Shown here: one piece after another, positions 24,401-31,432 of the stretch
Layout: each line of letters starts with the position of its first letter
How positions within the stretch are numbered: the stretch's first letter is position 1
NCBI GenBank assembly: GCA_963576735.1
Contig: OY755173.1
Location: forward strand, 4,682,873-4,746,872
Direction: 5' to 3'
Source of the DNA: Bedellia somnulentella
Lineage: Eukaryota > Arthropoda > Insecta > Lepidoptera > Bedelliidae
Length of the DNA: 64,000 bases
The notes under the pieces: model-generated
The model's database searches: none
Told to the model about the DNA's origin: nothing
Seen by the model: only the letters and a program-made list of their open reading frames with translations
Made by a program: the position numbers and the translations under genes

Positions 24401-27166
24401 TTCTAGGGAATAATAGCCGTGAGTAGATGTATGTATGTATGTATCTTATAATTTTAGGAAAAGCACAGGAAGTTACAGCCCCGAAAAAGTAGATCCATCT
24501 CTGTGCACACACATAATCTACGCTTGGGCACATTTGGATGAAGACAGTTACGAACTCATACCGGGAAATATGGAGTTAGACCTTGAAAATGGTAGGTGAA
24601 ATAGTTAGGTTAGGTATTAATTAAGTCATCATCAGCACAACTTATATATATCCTGACCAAGAGGCTCGAGCACATTCTGAACTGAGAGATAGGCAGTTGT
24701 AAGTATCTTTTGGCTGCGGCTCTTTGGACGTGAAACTACGACTTTTCAGTCAAAAAAAATCTGTTAATACAAAGCTTTCTGTTAATAAGTCAAAAATGCT
24801 AGTTAACCAATTAAACGATTTTGCGTCAAAAATAGGGAATCTTCTTGCTTTTCGGCAAATAACGCCCGATTTCTGAATTGAGTATTCAAGCTGAGAGCGA
24901 CTTAAGTATCGTTTTGTCTCATTCAGTTGTTAAGATTTCAATGCGACAGAACGATACTTAAGTTGTTCTCAGCTGGAATACTCAATTCAGAAATCGGGCG
25001 TAAGGGTATTCAGTCTGCAATGTCCTAACTAAACTGGGCTATATCTCACAATTACATCTTGTGAGTGAATACGTACCTGGAACCCTCGGTTCATAATCCT
25101 AACGCTCTAATCGTTTGCCCACGGAGGCAACTTTGTATAGTGCCCGCTTTATTGTAATTTGCCCGATTCCAAAGAAAACTATTTCTTATTAAAATACTCC
25201 CACCAAATCAACGCTAAGAACTAATGTTCTCTCATTAGGAAGACAAGTAAGTATCTGAGTTTGCGGTAACATAAAACGGTATTTTTACGATTACTTGCAG
25301 ATTTTTACGGAAAAATAACAGAATACCGATCACGAGGCATCAAAGTTATAATCGGAGCAGGAGGTCTTGAAGACTCTGAAGGCAGTAAGTGGAGTGACAT
25401 GGCAGCTAGTCCTGAGAAACGCAAGATCTTCATCGAATCCGTCGTGAAGTTCATCAACAGATGGAAATTTGATGGATTACAATTAGCATGGCAGTTCCCA
25501 GTCTGCCGCAACGTAAGATAAAGTTTTACAAAGTTTTTAGAAAATTAAAACCAGAGATTCATTGGATTTCTTATTCAATGAAAGTTATAACTAATTAATA
25601 TAAAAGAAATGTATATACTTAAAACTTCAAAATAAATTAGTGGAAGTTCTTTGGCCGGACATTATATTGTCATAGCTTCAAATTTTATTACTTTTCAGGA
25701 ACAATGCATAGTATCAAATGCTCATAACGGTGGAAATTTCAACGCTTTATTATTGGAGCTCTCAACCCGACTACGTTCAATGGACAAGGAGATATCGGCG
25801 GTCGTTGACACCAGGCCATCTCTGGCCATGGAGGTGTATGATCCTCAAGTGCTTTCCTCGTCGATGGATTGGCTAGCCATAGCTGCCAATGATTACTACG
25901 AGTCTGCGGGAGGAAAAACATCGTACTTGGTTTCGGTGGTCAGTCAAGAAGACAGTGGTCTGAGAAGCCTTGTAAGTATTGATTGTAGTTATGTTCTATC
26001 TATACCTCGAAATAACTACCAGCATCATGTATTATTTTATAAAAGAAACCATTTGAATTTGATGGATGTATGTTAATTTTTGGATGCGTCTAATGATACG
26101 TGTTTTATGAAGCTTTACGTTTTTAAATCTGCATTGTAACATAAATACAACTTTTCAGAATGACACGCTATCATTTTGGTCAGTGGTGGTACCACCAAGG
26201 CAACTGGTGTTGGGAGTGCCGAGTTATGGTCGCAGCTACACCCTCCGCGGCCAACCGGGGCCAGTCGGGCCTGGAGCGGCGGCCGCCGGTCCTGGGGAAC
26301 CAGGGCCACACACTAACATACCAGGATTCCTTGCTTATTACGAGGTGAGATTTTTGTATTAATTTTGTAGGACCACCACCTACATACAACAAGTAATATT
26401 AGTGATCAATCCTTGAAGAACAGCTGTTGTTGTTTGGAGAAGTGTCTCCTATTGCTATAGGTTCTGAGGCATCCAAGTTTATTTAATTTCATTCGTGTTG
26501 TAGATCAAGAAATATATTCCTAAATTGTTTTCTCGCTCTAGCTATCGTTTTATAGGAGAAGTTCATAATGTAACATATCTTTTATTTCGATATCTTTTCT
26601 AAATCTTTAAGATACACACACACATATACTCACCGCCACAAATCCCTAGTAGGGGTAGCCAGAGCTAAGGAATCGGAAACTCGTGGAAGTTGCGTGGGGA
26701 AAAGATGGTAAAACAAAGGTTGTTGGTGATGGGTCCCCAACCGCATCGCCCAAGAATCCCTTAAAAGCCCCAATACCTTTAGTCGCCTCTTACGTACACC
26801 CACCGGCTGAAATGGGATAGTGCTGTTCTAAGCCGACACTAAACAGCAGAGCTTTAAGATACAAATATAATAATCTTTTGTATACCTCAACAGATTTGCG
26901 CGGGTATTAAAAACGGATCGTGGAAAGAAACGGTCACAGACCAAGGGACTTACGCTGTATCTGGGTCGCAATGGGCTTCTTACCTGAGACCAGAAGAGGC
27001 TCATCAGATATCATCGACGGTGCGTGCTGCTGGCGCCCGTGGAGCCGCCATCTGGGCTCTAGACCTGGACGACTGGCGAGGTGAATGCTCTTGCAACACC
27101 TACCCAATGCTCCGAGCTCTAAGATATGGCCTATACGATCTGCCATTTGAAGAAACGTGTCGATAA
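431..27166 (+). CDS. Cht10: Group II multidomain chitinase (Cht10/ChtII type), 5' end outside window
   Basis: Secreted or matrix-associated chitinase that hydrolyses beta-1,4-linked GlcNAc chains during cuticle and peritrophic-matrix turnover (family knowledge). I joined 48 exons; every junction keeps phase and gives 2801 residues to TAA at 27164. Exons: 431-501, 575-624, 1451-1660, 1979-2179, 2264-2372, 2458-2638, 2719-2904, 3273-3392, 3462-3585, 3689-3866, 3946-4045, 4145-4229, 4376-4561, 4750-5012, 5139-5360, 5685-5886, 5971-6077, 6148-6367, 6701-6928, 7572-7745, 8654-8830, 9023-9199, 9287-9358, 9512-9700, 9783-9898, 10191-10398, 10967-11082, 11172-11346, 11431-11607, 11678-11889, 11962-12240, 12315-12524, 12605-12804, 14057-14350, 15217-15350, 15620-15831, 15971-16106, 16178-16317, 16825-17010, 17525-17816, 18473-18600, 19332-19475, 22707-22843, 24458-24591, 25301-25512, 25699-25971, 26159-26344, 26894-27166. 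Domain order is GH18-CBM14-GH18-(CBM14)x5-GH18-GH18-CBM14-GH18, the known layout of lepidopteran ChtII. One intron has a GC donor (2905). The signal peptide must lie upstream. Confidence 0.93.
636..1035 (-). mobile_element. GTAT-tailed SINE (family C), interrupted old copy
   Basis: Family C is about 250 bp: head GCYGTGTAGTGYCGGCTTAGAAT, body with GCGATGCGGTTGGAGAC, and tail GCCGTGAGTATATGTATGTATGT. More than 20 copies lie in this window. This one has about 100 bp of unrelated sequence between its tail and body, in chitinase intron 2. Confidence 0.75.
1451..3585 (+). other. GH18 domain 1 of the chitinase, catalytically degenerate
   Basis: Encoded by exons 3-9, opening with [11 protein letters not shown]. 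The catalytic loop, normally FDGxDxDWEYP, reads [11 protein letters not shown] at about 2146-2178, so the second Asp and the general-acid Glu are both replaced (His and Ile). The MTYDY strand is also altered (AWDMTH). The fold should be kept because the beta-barrel strand signatures ([29 protein letters not shown]) are clear. Probably binds chitin or is structural rather than hydrolytic. Confidence 0.88.
3689..4045 (+). other. CBM14 chitin-binding domain 1
   Basis: Exons 10-11 encode a six-cysteine peritrophin-A type domain (Cys in NCEP, SCAH, FCTG, ICED, FCGH, ARC). It lies between the two degenerate N-terminal GH18 domains. The intron falls after the fifth cysteine in phase 2, unlike the other split CBM14 domains in this gene. 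Confidence 0.85.
4376..6235 (+). other. GH18 domain 2 of the chitinase, catalytic Glu replaced
   Basis: Exons 13-18. The active-site loop at 4911-4943 reads [11 protein letters not shown]: the last Asp and Trp are kept, but the proton-donor Glu is Asn and the first two Asp positions are Lys and His. The MTYDYHGGW motif in exon 15 is intact, so the substrate groove may still be formed. Predicted non-hydrolytic. Confidence 0.88.
6240..6928 (+). other. Pro/Thr-rich linker with a threonine tract
   Basis: The end of exon 18 is proline-rich ([14 protein letters not shown]). Exon 19 (6701-6928) is His/Ser/Thr-rich and contains a run of 14 threonines encoded by mixed ACA/ACC/ACT codons around 6829-6877. 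Such linkers are usually O-glycosylated in insect chitinases. The DNA behaves like an imperfect (ACN)n microsatellite, so its length may vary. Confidence 0.75.
7040..7137 (+). mobile_element. Possible LINE 3' end fragment
   Basis: In chitinase intron 19. TATTCTGTGCAAATAAATTT followed by T/A-rich sequence resembles 3' ends of some lepidopteran LINEs. The rest of this 640-base intron shows nothing recognisable. Confidence 0.3.
7572..7745 (+). other. CBM14 chitin-binding domain 2
   Basis: A single exon with phase 1 at both ends. Six Cys are spaced as in peritrophin-A ([32 protein letters not shown]). A second in-frame acceptor at 7478 (exon from 7479) would add 31 codons without a stop; the shorter exon has the better fit to the family. 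Confidence 0.87.
8027..8634. mobile_element. Non-autonomous DNA transposon with TA target duplication
   Basis: Terminal inverted repeats CAGGGTGATTNCGGG at both ends, flanked by TA, as expected for a mariner/Tc1-type MITE. A second inverted pair (TGGTCACCCTACT at 8164 and its complement ending near 8500) suggests another small element nested inside. No transposase. Fills chitinase intron 20. Confidence 0.7.
8654..8830 (+). other. Second threonine-rich linker exon
   Basis: Encodes a Pro/Ser segment followed by 12 consecutive Thr codons (about 8731-8768) and a TTTTRKPTT stretch. Phase 1 at both ends. Its acceptor lies 19 bp from the end of a terminal-inverted-repeat element that fills the preceding intron (8027-8634). 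Confidence 0.8.
9023..9199 (+). other. CBM14 chitin-binding domain 3
   Basis: Single symmetric phase 1-1 exon with the six-Cys pattern ([33 protein letters not shown]). It closely resembles domains 2 and 4, which suggests exon duplication. The following exon (9287-9358) is a short basic Pro/Thr linker. Confidence 0.87.
9512..9700 (+). other. CBM14 chitin-binding domain 4
   Basis: Single symmetric phase 1-1 exon. Cysteines lie in [31 protein letters not shown]. Followed by a Thr/Arg-rich linker exon at 9783-9898. Confidence 0.87.
10191..10398 (+). other. CBM14 chitin-binding domain 5
   Basis: Exon opens directly with [14 protein letters not shown]. Six Cys are present (QC, RC, VC, SC, QC, SC), ending at TSCSD, then a Ser/Asn tail. 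Start phase 0, end phase 1. Confidence 0.86.
10967..11230 (+). other. CBM14 chitin-binding domain 6, split by an intron
   Basis: Exons 27 and 28 (10967-11082, 11172-11346). The domain runs from MCDTGDY to DWPKNAKC, with a phase-0 intron after LHWNQ. The same intron position recurs in CBM14 domain 7, which points to shared ancestry of domains 6 and 7. A Pro/Val-rich linker leads into GH18 domain 3. Confidence 0.86.
11431..12804 (+). other. GH18 domain 3, catalytically intact
   Basis: Exons 29-33. The active-site loop at 11844-11876 is [11 protein letters not shown] with all acidic residues present, including the proton-donor Glu. [35 protein letters not shown] and [11 protein letters not shown] are also present. 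By position it corresponds to the first active catalytic domain reported for lepidopteran ChtII. Confidence 0.92.
12823..12873. repeat. 23-bp inverted repeat (hairpin) just after a chitinase donor site
   Basis: Two 23-base arms with one mismatch and a 5-base loop, beginning and ending in TTAA, 19 bases beyond exon 33. Confidence 0.7.
12888..13857 (+). mobile_element. Retroposon of RTE-like type, with (GACA)n tract
   Basis: Starts near TGGGTCGTCCCAGCTTCGCA and ends TTTATTATAAGTATAGATT, a 3' end seen in lepidopteran RTE-derived elements. It contains a (GACA)n microsatellite (13710-13736) and the AAGTTTCGTTAAAATCCGTC block. A second copy lies at 57765-59321. No open reading frame. Confidence 0.6.
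14690..14880 (+). mobile_element. Weak RTE-like LINE remnant
   Basis: A stretch around 14820-14862 (CAAAGTGGCGAT ... CTACCCCAATG) resembles the 3' end of the LINE at 22990-23944. Strongly decayed. Confidence 0.35.
14930..15118 (+). mobile_element. tRNA-derived SINE (family A)
   Basis: The tRNA-like head 14963-15034 folds with a 7-bp acceptor stem, A box TAGCTCAATTGG, and T arm GCGGGTTCGATTCCCGC. It is followed by a shared 3' body ending CATGAACAAAAAGATTTAAA. In chitinase intron 34. The anticodon arm is irregular and the 3' body is shared with other copies, so it is a SINE rather than a tRNA gene. Confidence 0.85.
16561..16799 (-). mobile_element. GTAT-tailed SINE (family C)
   Basis: Near-complete copy in chitinase intron 38. 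Its 5' head ends 25 bases before the exon 39 start. Confidence 0.85.
17045..17500 (-). mobile_element. RTE-like LINE 3' fragment split by a SINE
   Basis: Parts 17045-17172 and 17425-17500 match the 3' end of the LINE at 22990-23944 in reverse. The gap holds a family C SINE, so the LINE fragment is older. Confidence 0.65.
17173..17424 (-). mobile_element. GTAT-tailed SINE (family C) nested in a LINE fragment
   Basis: Full-length copy from tail (CATACATATACTCACGG) to head (GCCGACACTACACAGC), with CATACATA repeats on both sides, in chitinase intron 39. Confidence 0.85.
18059..18299 (+). mobile_element. GTAT-tailed SINE (family C)
   Basis: Begins TGCCGTGTAGTGCCGGC and ends at CCGTGAGTATATTTATGTAT in chitinase intron 40. 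Moderately diverged. Confidence 0.82.
18714..18862 (-). mobile_element. SINE family C fragment
   Basis: Old internal fragment (AAAGGGGTAGCG ... TGAGTGGGGAAAA) in chitinase intron 41. Confidence 0.6.
18931..19165 (-). mobile_element. SINE family C, head truncated
   Basis: Tail and body are well preserved; the copy stops before the GCCGACACTACACAGC head. Chitinase intron 41. Confidence 0.82.
19889..21819. mobile_element. Unclassified inverted-repeat element with GCCGTA-type subterminal repeats
   Basis: Ends are CCCAAG(T/A)AACACG inverted. The outer 400-500 bp on each side are studded with short repeats around AAAGCCGTA, TGGCCGTA and TTACGGC in both orientations. A Penelope-like reverse-transcriptase fragment lies inside. 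Clean insertion into a family B SINE fixes the boundaries. I cannot assign a superfamily. Confidence 0.65.
20667..20960 (-). pseudogene. Penelope-like reverse transcriptase fragment
   Basis: About 97 residues. [22 protein letters not shown] followed by SPLRD matches the conserved block of Penelope-like element reverse transcriptases (YGLPKIHK...LRPIVS). The GIY-YIG endonuclease and the YxDD box are not present, so this is a fragment. It sits inside the inverted-repeat element 19889-21819. Confidence 0.7.
22024..22068. repeat. Perfect 17-bp hairpin
   Basis: Arms GTTGGAAATAGATGTTA and exact complement with an 11-base loop, between SINE copies in chitinase intron 42. Confidence 0.7.
22133..22338 (+). 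mobile_element. tRNA-derived SINE (family A)
   Basis: tRNA-like head 22181-22254 with A and B boxes, then the 3' body to CATGAACAAAAAGATTTAAA. The B box has one change (GGCTCGATTCC). Confidence 0.85.
22445..22594 (+). mobile_element. tRNA-derived SINE (family A), 3' truncated
   Basis: Second copy about 310 bp after the previous one. The upstream 60 bp (GGTAGGRAACGCAAACACTAC) are also shared, so the pair looks like a tandem duplication rather than two independent insertions. Confidence 0.8.
22990..23944 (+). pseudogene. RTE-like LINE reverse transcriptase, 5' truncated and frameshifted
   Basis: The first part ([13 protein letters not shown] ... [12 protein letters not shown]) includes the YADD catalytic box. 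After a frame change near 23160 the reading frame continues for 255 residues ([64 protein letters not shown]). A (TAAG)n tail follows at 23921-23944. It lies in chitinase intron 43, same strand as the gene. Confidence 0.85.
24195..24441 (+). mobile_element. SINE family C inserted next to the exon 44 splice acceptor
   Basis: Full-length copy flanked by a 13-bp target duplication, TATCTTATAATTT, at 24182-24194 and 24442-24454. The downstream copy ends 3 bases before the acceptor AG of chitinase exon 44. Confidence 0.92.
24863..25000. mobile_element. Palindromic MITE with TAA target duplication
   Basis: 138 bp that fold back almost entirely on themselves. Ends CGCCCGATTTCTGAATTGAG and complement, flanked by TAA. 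The 3-bp TWA-type duplication suggests PIF/Harbinger. Chitinase intron 44. Confidence 0.75.
26617..26851 (-). mobile_element. SINE family C in chitinase intron 47
   Basis: Flanked by the 12-bp duplication CTTTAAGATACA (26605-26616 and 26852-26863). Its head ends about 40 bases before the exon 48 start. Confidence 0.88.
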
Positions 27167-27371
27167 AACCCAGAAGACTGTACCATTATCTTAAGAATGT
27201 TAGATGTAGCATGCCTAGTTTTAAGAAAGAACATTAGGAATAAGAGCTTGTGATACGTTTATGTGACAAAGTATCATTCACTTTTATTTCTATGTTATAG
27301 ATTTAATCTTCATTAGGGTTTATATACGTGTGACAGCTGCCGCCATTGCGTAGGTTGTTAATTGACAAAAT

Positions 27372-27377
27372 AATAAA
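27372..27377 (+). promoter_or_regulatory. Polyadenylation signal of the chitinase gene
   Basis: AATAAA 206 bases after the chitinase stop codon, the first canonical signal downstream on this strand. Confidence 0.6.
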
Positions 27378-27537
27378 AGTTTTGCGATGATCATGATGAG
27401 TTTTTTTAATTATTTTTACCACATTTTTACCCTGTATTTTACTTTATTTTTACCCTATATCACACCATATTTACGTGATGCCCGTAAGTAAAATTCATAT
27501 CCGTGCATAATCACTGACATTGCAAATTATCAAAACA

Positions 27538-27765
27538 TAAACTCACGGTTATAAATCCCTAAAAAGGGTATACCAGAACTTCTGCTTTGGAAATCCTCAA
27601 CCACTTTTGGAAGTTTTGTGAGGAAAGACAGTACAATAATCTATGTTTGGTGGCGAGTATCCAGGATCATCGCCCAAAAAATCACTTTCTAGCCCTTAAA
27701 CCCTAAGTCGCTTCTTATGACAACCGCGAGAAGAAATGGGTTAGGGTTTATTCTAAAAAAAAACA
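27538..27765 (-). mobile_element. SINE family C, diverged
   Basis: Old copy in the spacer between the chitinase gene and the HTH gene. The rest of 27378-28070 shows nothing recognisable. Confidence 0.6.
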
Positions 27766-28069
27766 ACACAACTAAAAATTATTAATGTAACCATAAAATA
27801 AAATATTTGCTTTTATAAACAGAAGAGTTTTATTTAGAACTTATTAGTAGGTAATAAAAGTTATTTACAAAACTGTATCTACAACAATATAACTAAGTCT
27901 AATAAATAAGAGATTTAATGTAAATCCCCATACATCTATCACACATTCTTTTATTAGGAGATCGATGCAGAGCGAGAAAATACTGCTCTAAAATATTACC
28001 AAAAAAATATCGTTATATATTTTTAAACAAACGACTAGAACTACATTCAATATATCAACTTATAAGATA

Positions 28070-28190
28070 CTTACATACATACATACTCACGGCTAAAAAT
28101 CCCATAAATGGGAATAGCCAGACTTTTTCAATTAGAAATTACTAAGCCACTTTGGGGAGTTGAGTGGAGAAACATGGTTAAATAGAGAAT
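28070..28190 (-). mobile_element. SINE family C fragment
   Basis: Tail and part of the body only (CATACATACTCACGGC ... TTGAGTGGAGAAACATGG), just downstream of the HTH gene stop. Confidence 0.65.
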
Positions 28191-28317
28191 GGTGTTTATA
28201 AGAATTACAACTTAAAATATGTATAATTTTTTATAGCTAACTTCCATGTTAATCTAATGGTAGTTGGATATTAGCACCTCTCTCAATACATATTAAATTA
28301 TTATAATTTAGTTTTTA

Positions 28318-29127
28318 CTAGATCTTATGTAAATGAGTCATCATATCGTACTTTGTAGTAGATACATTACAATACATTTGAGGACTCTGACTGTGGTGCA
28401 GTGGGATGGAGGAAAACATTGTCTGTGAGGGAGGCGGCGGCGGTGGCGGCTGTTGTTGGAAATATCTAATATTATGGGAAGGCAAAGGTTCATATTCATT
28501 AGGTATAGCTATATTATGACTATGACTATTCGTCGAATTAGTACTCCTCTCTTTTCGATCCTTTTTATCTTTACCGTCCTTCTCTTTTTTTGGATCCTTC
28601 TTTTTAATTTCGCTAAATTTAAAACCGAATTTTGTTTTTAATATAGATCTTAGGGAATCCCGCTGGCCTGGGAAATTGAGATCCCTTTTCACAACTTTAA
28701 GAACTTTCCTTAACGTAGGCGTTTCTTTTTCCACGGCGTAAAAATTATCTACGATGTTCTTTATCATTTGCAACTGATCTTCACTTAAATCTATTTTCTT
28801 TTTGTATTTTTTACGTTTTTTACCAGGTGTTTCTAGTTTCACTTGAGCCAGAGCCTGAGCACTTGTGTCTAGTTGTTGTGATTGTTCATCCTCTGACTTA
28901 ACTTCTTCTTTTAAGTTACCAGATGTCGATGCCATCGATGCTTGAACCTTTTTAGCTTCATTCTTAATTTTCATCAAGGTGCTCTTGGAAATTCCAGTTG
29001 CCATACAGGTCCTCATAATGGCCTGATCAAAAGGCAGCAAATTTGTGTTTTGTTTTTTTTCATTCTCGAAATAACTCAAAACTTTCAGAATTAATGTCCG
29101 TTCACCACCTTGAATGGTTTTACCCAT
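28318..29127 (-). CDS. Putative DNA-binding protein derived from an IS630/Tc1-type transposase N-terminus
   Basis: An intact single-exon reading frame of 269 residues. Residues 1-60 (GGERTLILKVLSYFE ... ATGISKSTLMKIKNE) and about 115-180 (VDNFYAVEKETPTLRKVLKVV ... LKTKFGFKFSEIKKK) look like the two helix-turn-helix units that precede the DDE domain in IS630-like transposases of insects. The DDE domain is absent. The C-terminal third is instead a Lys/Asp/Arg-rich charged stretch, a run of prolines (PPPPPPP) and a His/Gln/Ser-rich tail. The ATG at 29127 is the first in frame. A minus-strand AATAAA lies at 27829-27834, about 490 bases beyond the stop. I do not recognise a named gene. It may be a host regulator exapted from a transposase, or a young remnant that happens to be open; the absence of stops in a heavily decayed neighbourhood favours the first. 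Confidence 0.6.
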   Translation of the reverse strand: MGKTIQGGERTLILKVLSYFENEKKQNTNLLPFDQAIMRTCMATGISKSTLMKIKNEAKKVQASMASTSGNLKEEVKSEDEQSQQLDTSAQALAQVKLETPGKKRKKYKKKIDLSEDQLQMIKNIVDNFYAVEKETPTLRKVLKVVKRDLNFPGQRDSLRSILKTKFGFKFSEIKKKDPKKEKDGKDKKDRKERSTNSTNSHSHNIAIPNEYEPLPSHNIRYFQQQPPPPPPPSQTMFSSIPLHHSQSPQMYCNVSTTKYDMMTHLHKI

Positions 29128-29294
29128 TTCACATAGCTTTGATAGATAGCGAAATGAGCAAAATTTTAAGTAAATTCAAGTGAAAATAAACAAATAACCG
29201 ATATGTAACACAAAAATGCAGACTTATGAACAAGATTGACAACACTAACTAACCAACCAACTAACTTAACTTACACGATCGACGCTAACTTCAT

Positions 29295-29330
29295 CCCTAT
29301 TTAACGAAGCAGCTCTACGTTAAATAGGGT
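29295..29330. repeat. Perfect 12-bp hairpin upstream of the HTH gene
   Basis: CCCTATTTAACG and its exact complement enclose an 11-base loop, about 170 bases 5' of the start codon of the minus-strand HTH gene. Could be a promoter element or the remnant of an inverted-repeat insertion. Confidence 0.5.
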
Positions 29331-30172
29331 TACCATGACAATATAACATTCGCTATTATTGGGAACCAACATATCTAAAATATATCATTGCATCATTAAA
29401 CATTTATTATAAAATATCCTCGTTACAACAGACTTTGTCATAATGCTATTTGTATAGCTTTTTTCTCAAATTAAGGTCAAGAAAAACTTAACACAGTCTT
29501 TTCCAAATTCTAAGATAGCTTGCGACCACCTGGCAACACAGCAAGTGTACAGTTATACGATCAGAACTATACCTATACATACTTTACTTACCTATATTAT
29601 ATAGTCGTCTGTGTGAAAGACATGCGCGTGTAGTAGAACTAGGAGGAAGTTGTAAAGATGGATTTGACTTGAATTGAAGGTTATGACGAGACCGAGGTAA
29701 TAATAGAAATAGTGCAGATTACTCATTGCATTTCATCATACATAGTTGTATTTCGCTGTTACTAACATTCTTTTCATTCACTAAATGTTTATATTTATAA
29801 GTGTTAGTTAGAAAGGATTAAAATTTACTCAGTGACTGTGTTTCATGTTTTAGTTAATTAAAACTTTTTAACACTGTGTTACATTACTCATTCATCAGAC
29901 ATTGGGTTATTTCAAATTTAAAAGTAACAAGGTAAGTCATAAGATTTAAACCAAATTACGTAAAAGGGATACAATTTAGATTACTAATGAGGTAGGCAGT
30001 GAAGAATTTAAATAAAATAAAAACTCTTTGTGATGAATATGTATGAATGACATATTTTATACCTAGTATAATAAAGATGCGGTGATATGTAAATAAAATG
30101 AGTAAAACGAAAAAATTATAAGACATAGGACTGAGTGTGAAAGAGACGACTTCTGGGCGGGCCAAGTTTAAA
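29331..30172. other. Spacer with no recognised gene
   Basis: A/T-rich and without long reading frames. A good donor site (AAG|GTAAGT) at 29931 could close a 5' UTR exon of the downstream hydrolase gene, but nothing in the sequence proves it. Confidence 0.3.
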
Positions 30173-30365
30173 GACATACATAAATATACTCACCCTATAA
30201 ATATACTCAGTTCCAATTGGGGTAGGCAGAGACTATCAATAGCCACTTTGTTCGATCCAGTCAAATCTCTGGACCTTCATATACATTGATCAATCTTTTA
30301 TTATTTTCATACATCCCCTTTTATTCTTCACACTTCGAACTCCTGCCTTTTTGAGCACTTACATT
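30173..30365 (-). mobile_element. RTE-like LINE 3' fragment
   Basis: Matches the 3' end of the 22990-23944 LINE in reverse (TTCCAATTGGGGTAGGCAGAGAC ... CTGCCTTTTTGAGCAC). Confidence 0.65.
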
Positions 30366-30388
30366 ATTCAAGTAGTTTTCAAATTAAG

Positions 30389-30516
30389 CGTCAAATATTA
30401 CTCGGATAATTTATAATATATTATAACTATAAATAAATATATTATAACTTATATTATATTATATTACTTATATTACTTATATAACTAACGTCAAATATTA
30501 CTCGGATAATTTATAA
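30389..30516. repeat. 28-bp direct repeats 100 bp apart
   Basis: CGTCAAATATTACTCGGATA plus TTTATAA occurs at 30389-30416 and 30489-30516. The sequence between is an AT-only tract. Confidence 0.7.
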
Positions 30517-30709
30517 CGGGTTAACTTACGTTCATCAATGTTTCTATATTTGCCTTTTAATTATACGATACATAATAAATCATCCATGTTCAGAATTCCA
30601 TCCACTACCGACTTAACTTTTGCCCTCGCTATTATGCGTCCGCATGGTTGAGCTACGGCGTCATTTTATGGAGGAAGAGTACTGAAGCCCCTTTGAGGTG
30701 GTCATAATC

Positions 30710-30844
30710 ATAACAATTTACAATAAACTCCCGGAATACTTAAAATCAGAAGCAGACACGAATATTATTCTGAAAAATTTTATAGGACTTCTTATTACTA
30801 AATCTTACTATCGCATAAATGAATGCCTTGCCGATAAACTTTAA
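30710..30844 (+). pseudogene. CR1/Jockey-type LINE ORF2 C-terminal fragment
   Basis: 44 codons with the shape of the terminal segment of these reverse transcriptases (IYNKLPEYLKSEAD ... SYYRINECLADKL, stop). No further domain is preserved. Confidence 0.6.
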
Positions 30845-30933
30845 TGTAGTCATAAACTTTCATAATCGAGAAATCAATATTAGTAATCAATTTTCATTAT
30901 ATCCATTGTTTATGAAACGCCTCTCCTCGTAAC

Positions 30934-31167
30934 ATACATACATACTTACGGCTACAAATCCCTTGAAGGGGCCAGAGCTAGGGAATTAGAAATTCCTCAG
31001 CGACTTTTGGAATTTGCGTGGGAAAAACATGGTGAAATAAAGGTTTTTGGTGATGGGTCTCCGACCGCATCGCCCAAAACTCCCTTAAAAGCCCCAATAC
31101 CGTTAGTCGCCTCTTACGTACACCCACCGGAAGAAATGGGGTAGTGCTATTCTAAGCTGCCACTACA
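30934..31167 (-). mobile_element. SINE family C with 11-bp target duplication
   Basis: Flanked by CTCCTCGTAAC at 30923-30933 and 31168-31178. Confidence 0.9.
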
Positions 31168-31326
31168 CTCCTCGTAACGTATATCCATATCTTGCTGTGC
31201 CCGGAAGGGTCCATAATGTGATACTTAAAAAAATCTGTTATAACTTTAACAACCATGACACAATTAATCTCAATCCAATTCCCGCCTTTTACACGTTTTT
31301 TATCTGACCCAACACCTTCTAAATAC

Positions 31327-31430
31327 GCTCTTAGAATGTAGGTGAAGCGCGAGAGGTTTGCCAGGATCGTATAAAGTGGCGATCGATAGTCTCTGGGCCT
31401 ACCCCAGTGGGTACAAATGGCGTATCTATG
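31327..31430 (+). mobile_element. RTE-like LINE 3' fragment
   Basis: CAGGATCGTATAAAGTGGCG and the CTACCCCAGTGGGTACAAATGG end match the terminal region of the LINE at 22990-23944. Confidence 0.6.
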
Positions 31431-31432
31431 TG

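Larger units (their letters stand above)
22790..27166 (+). other. GH18 domain 5, catalytically degenerate, C-terminal
   Basis: Exons 43 (3' part) to 48. The active-site loop at 25468-25500 reads [11 protein letters not shown]: both distal Asp positions and the Glu are replaced (Gln, Ala, Gln). The MTYDYHG strand is also changed (AANDYYES). The exon boundaries match those of domains 3 and 4, so it is an old duplicate that lost activity. The protein ends EETCR. Confidence 0.9.

Noticed and set aside
26160..26392. Alternative frames over chitinase exon 47
   Set aside because: Only the frame [11 protein letters not shown] fits the GH18 repeat pattern and the splice phases on both sides.
30389..30516. 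Pair of LTRs
   Set aside because: Direct repeats are only 28 bp and 100 bp apart, with no TG...CA ends, primer-binding site or coding region.
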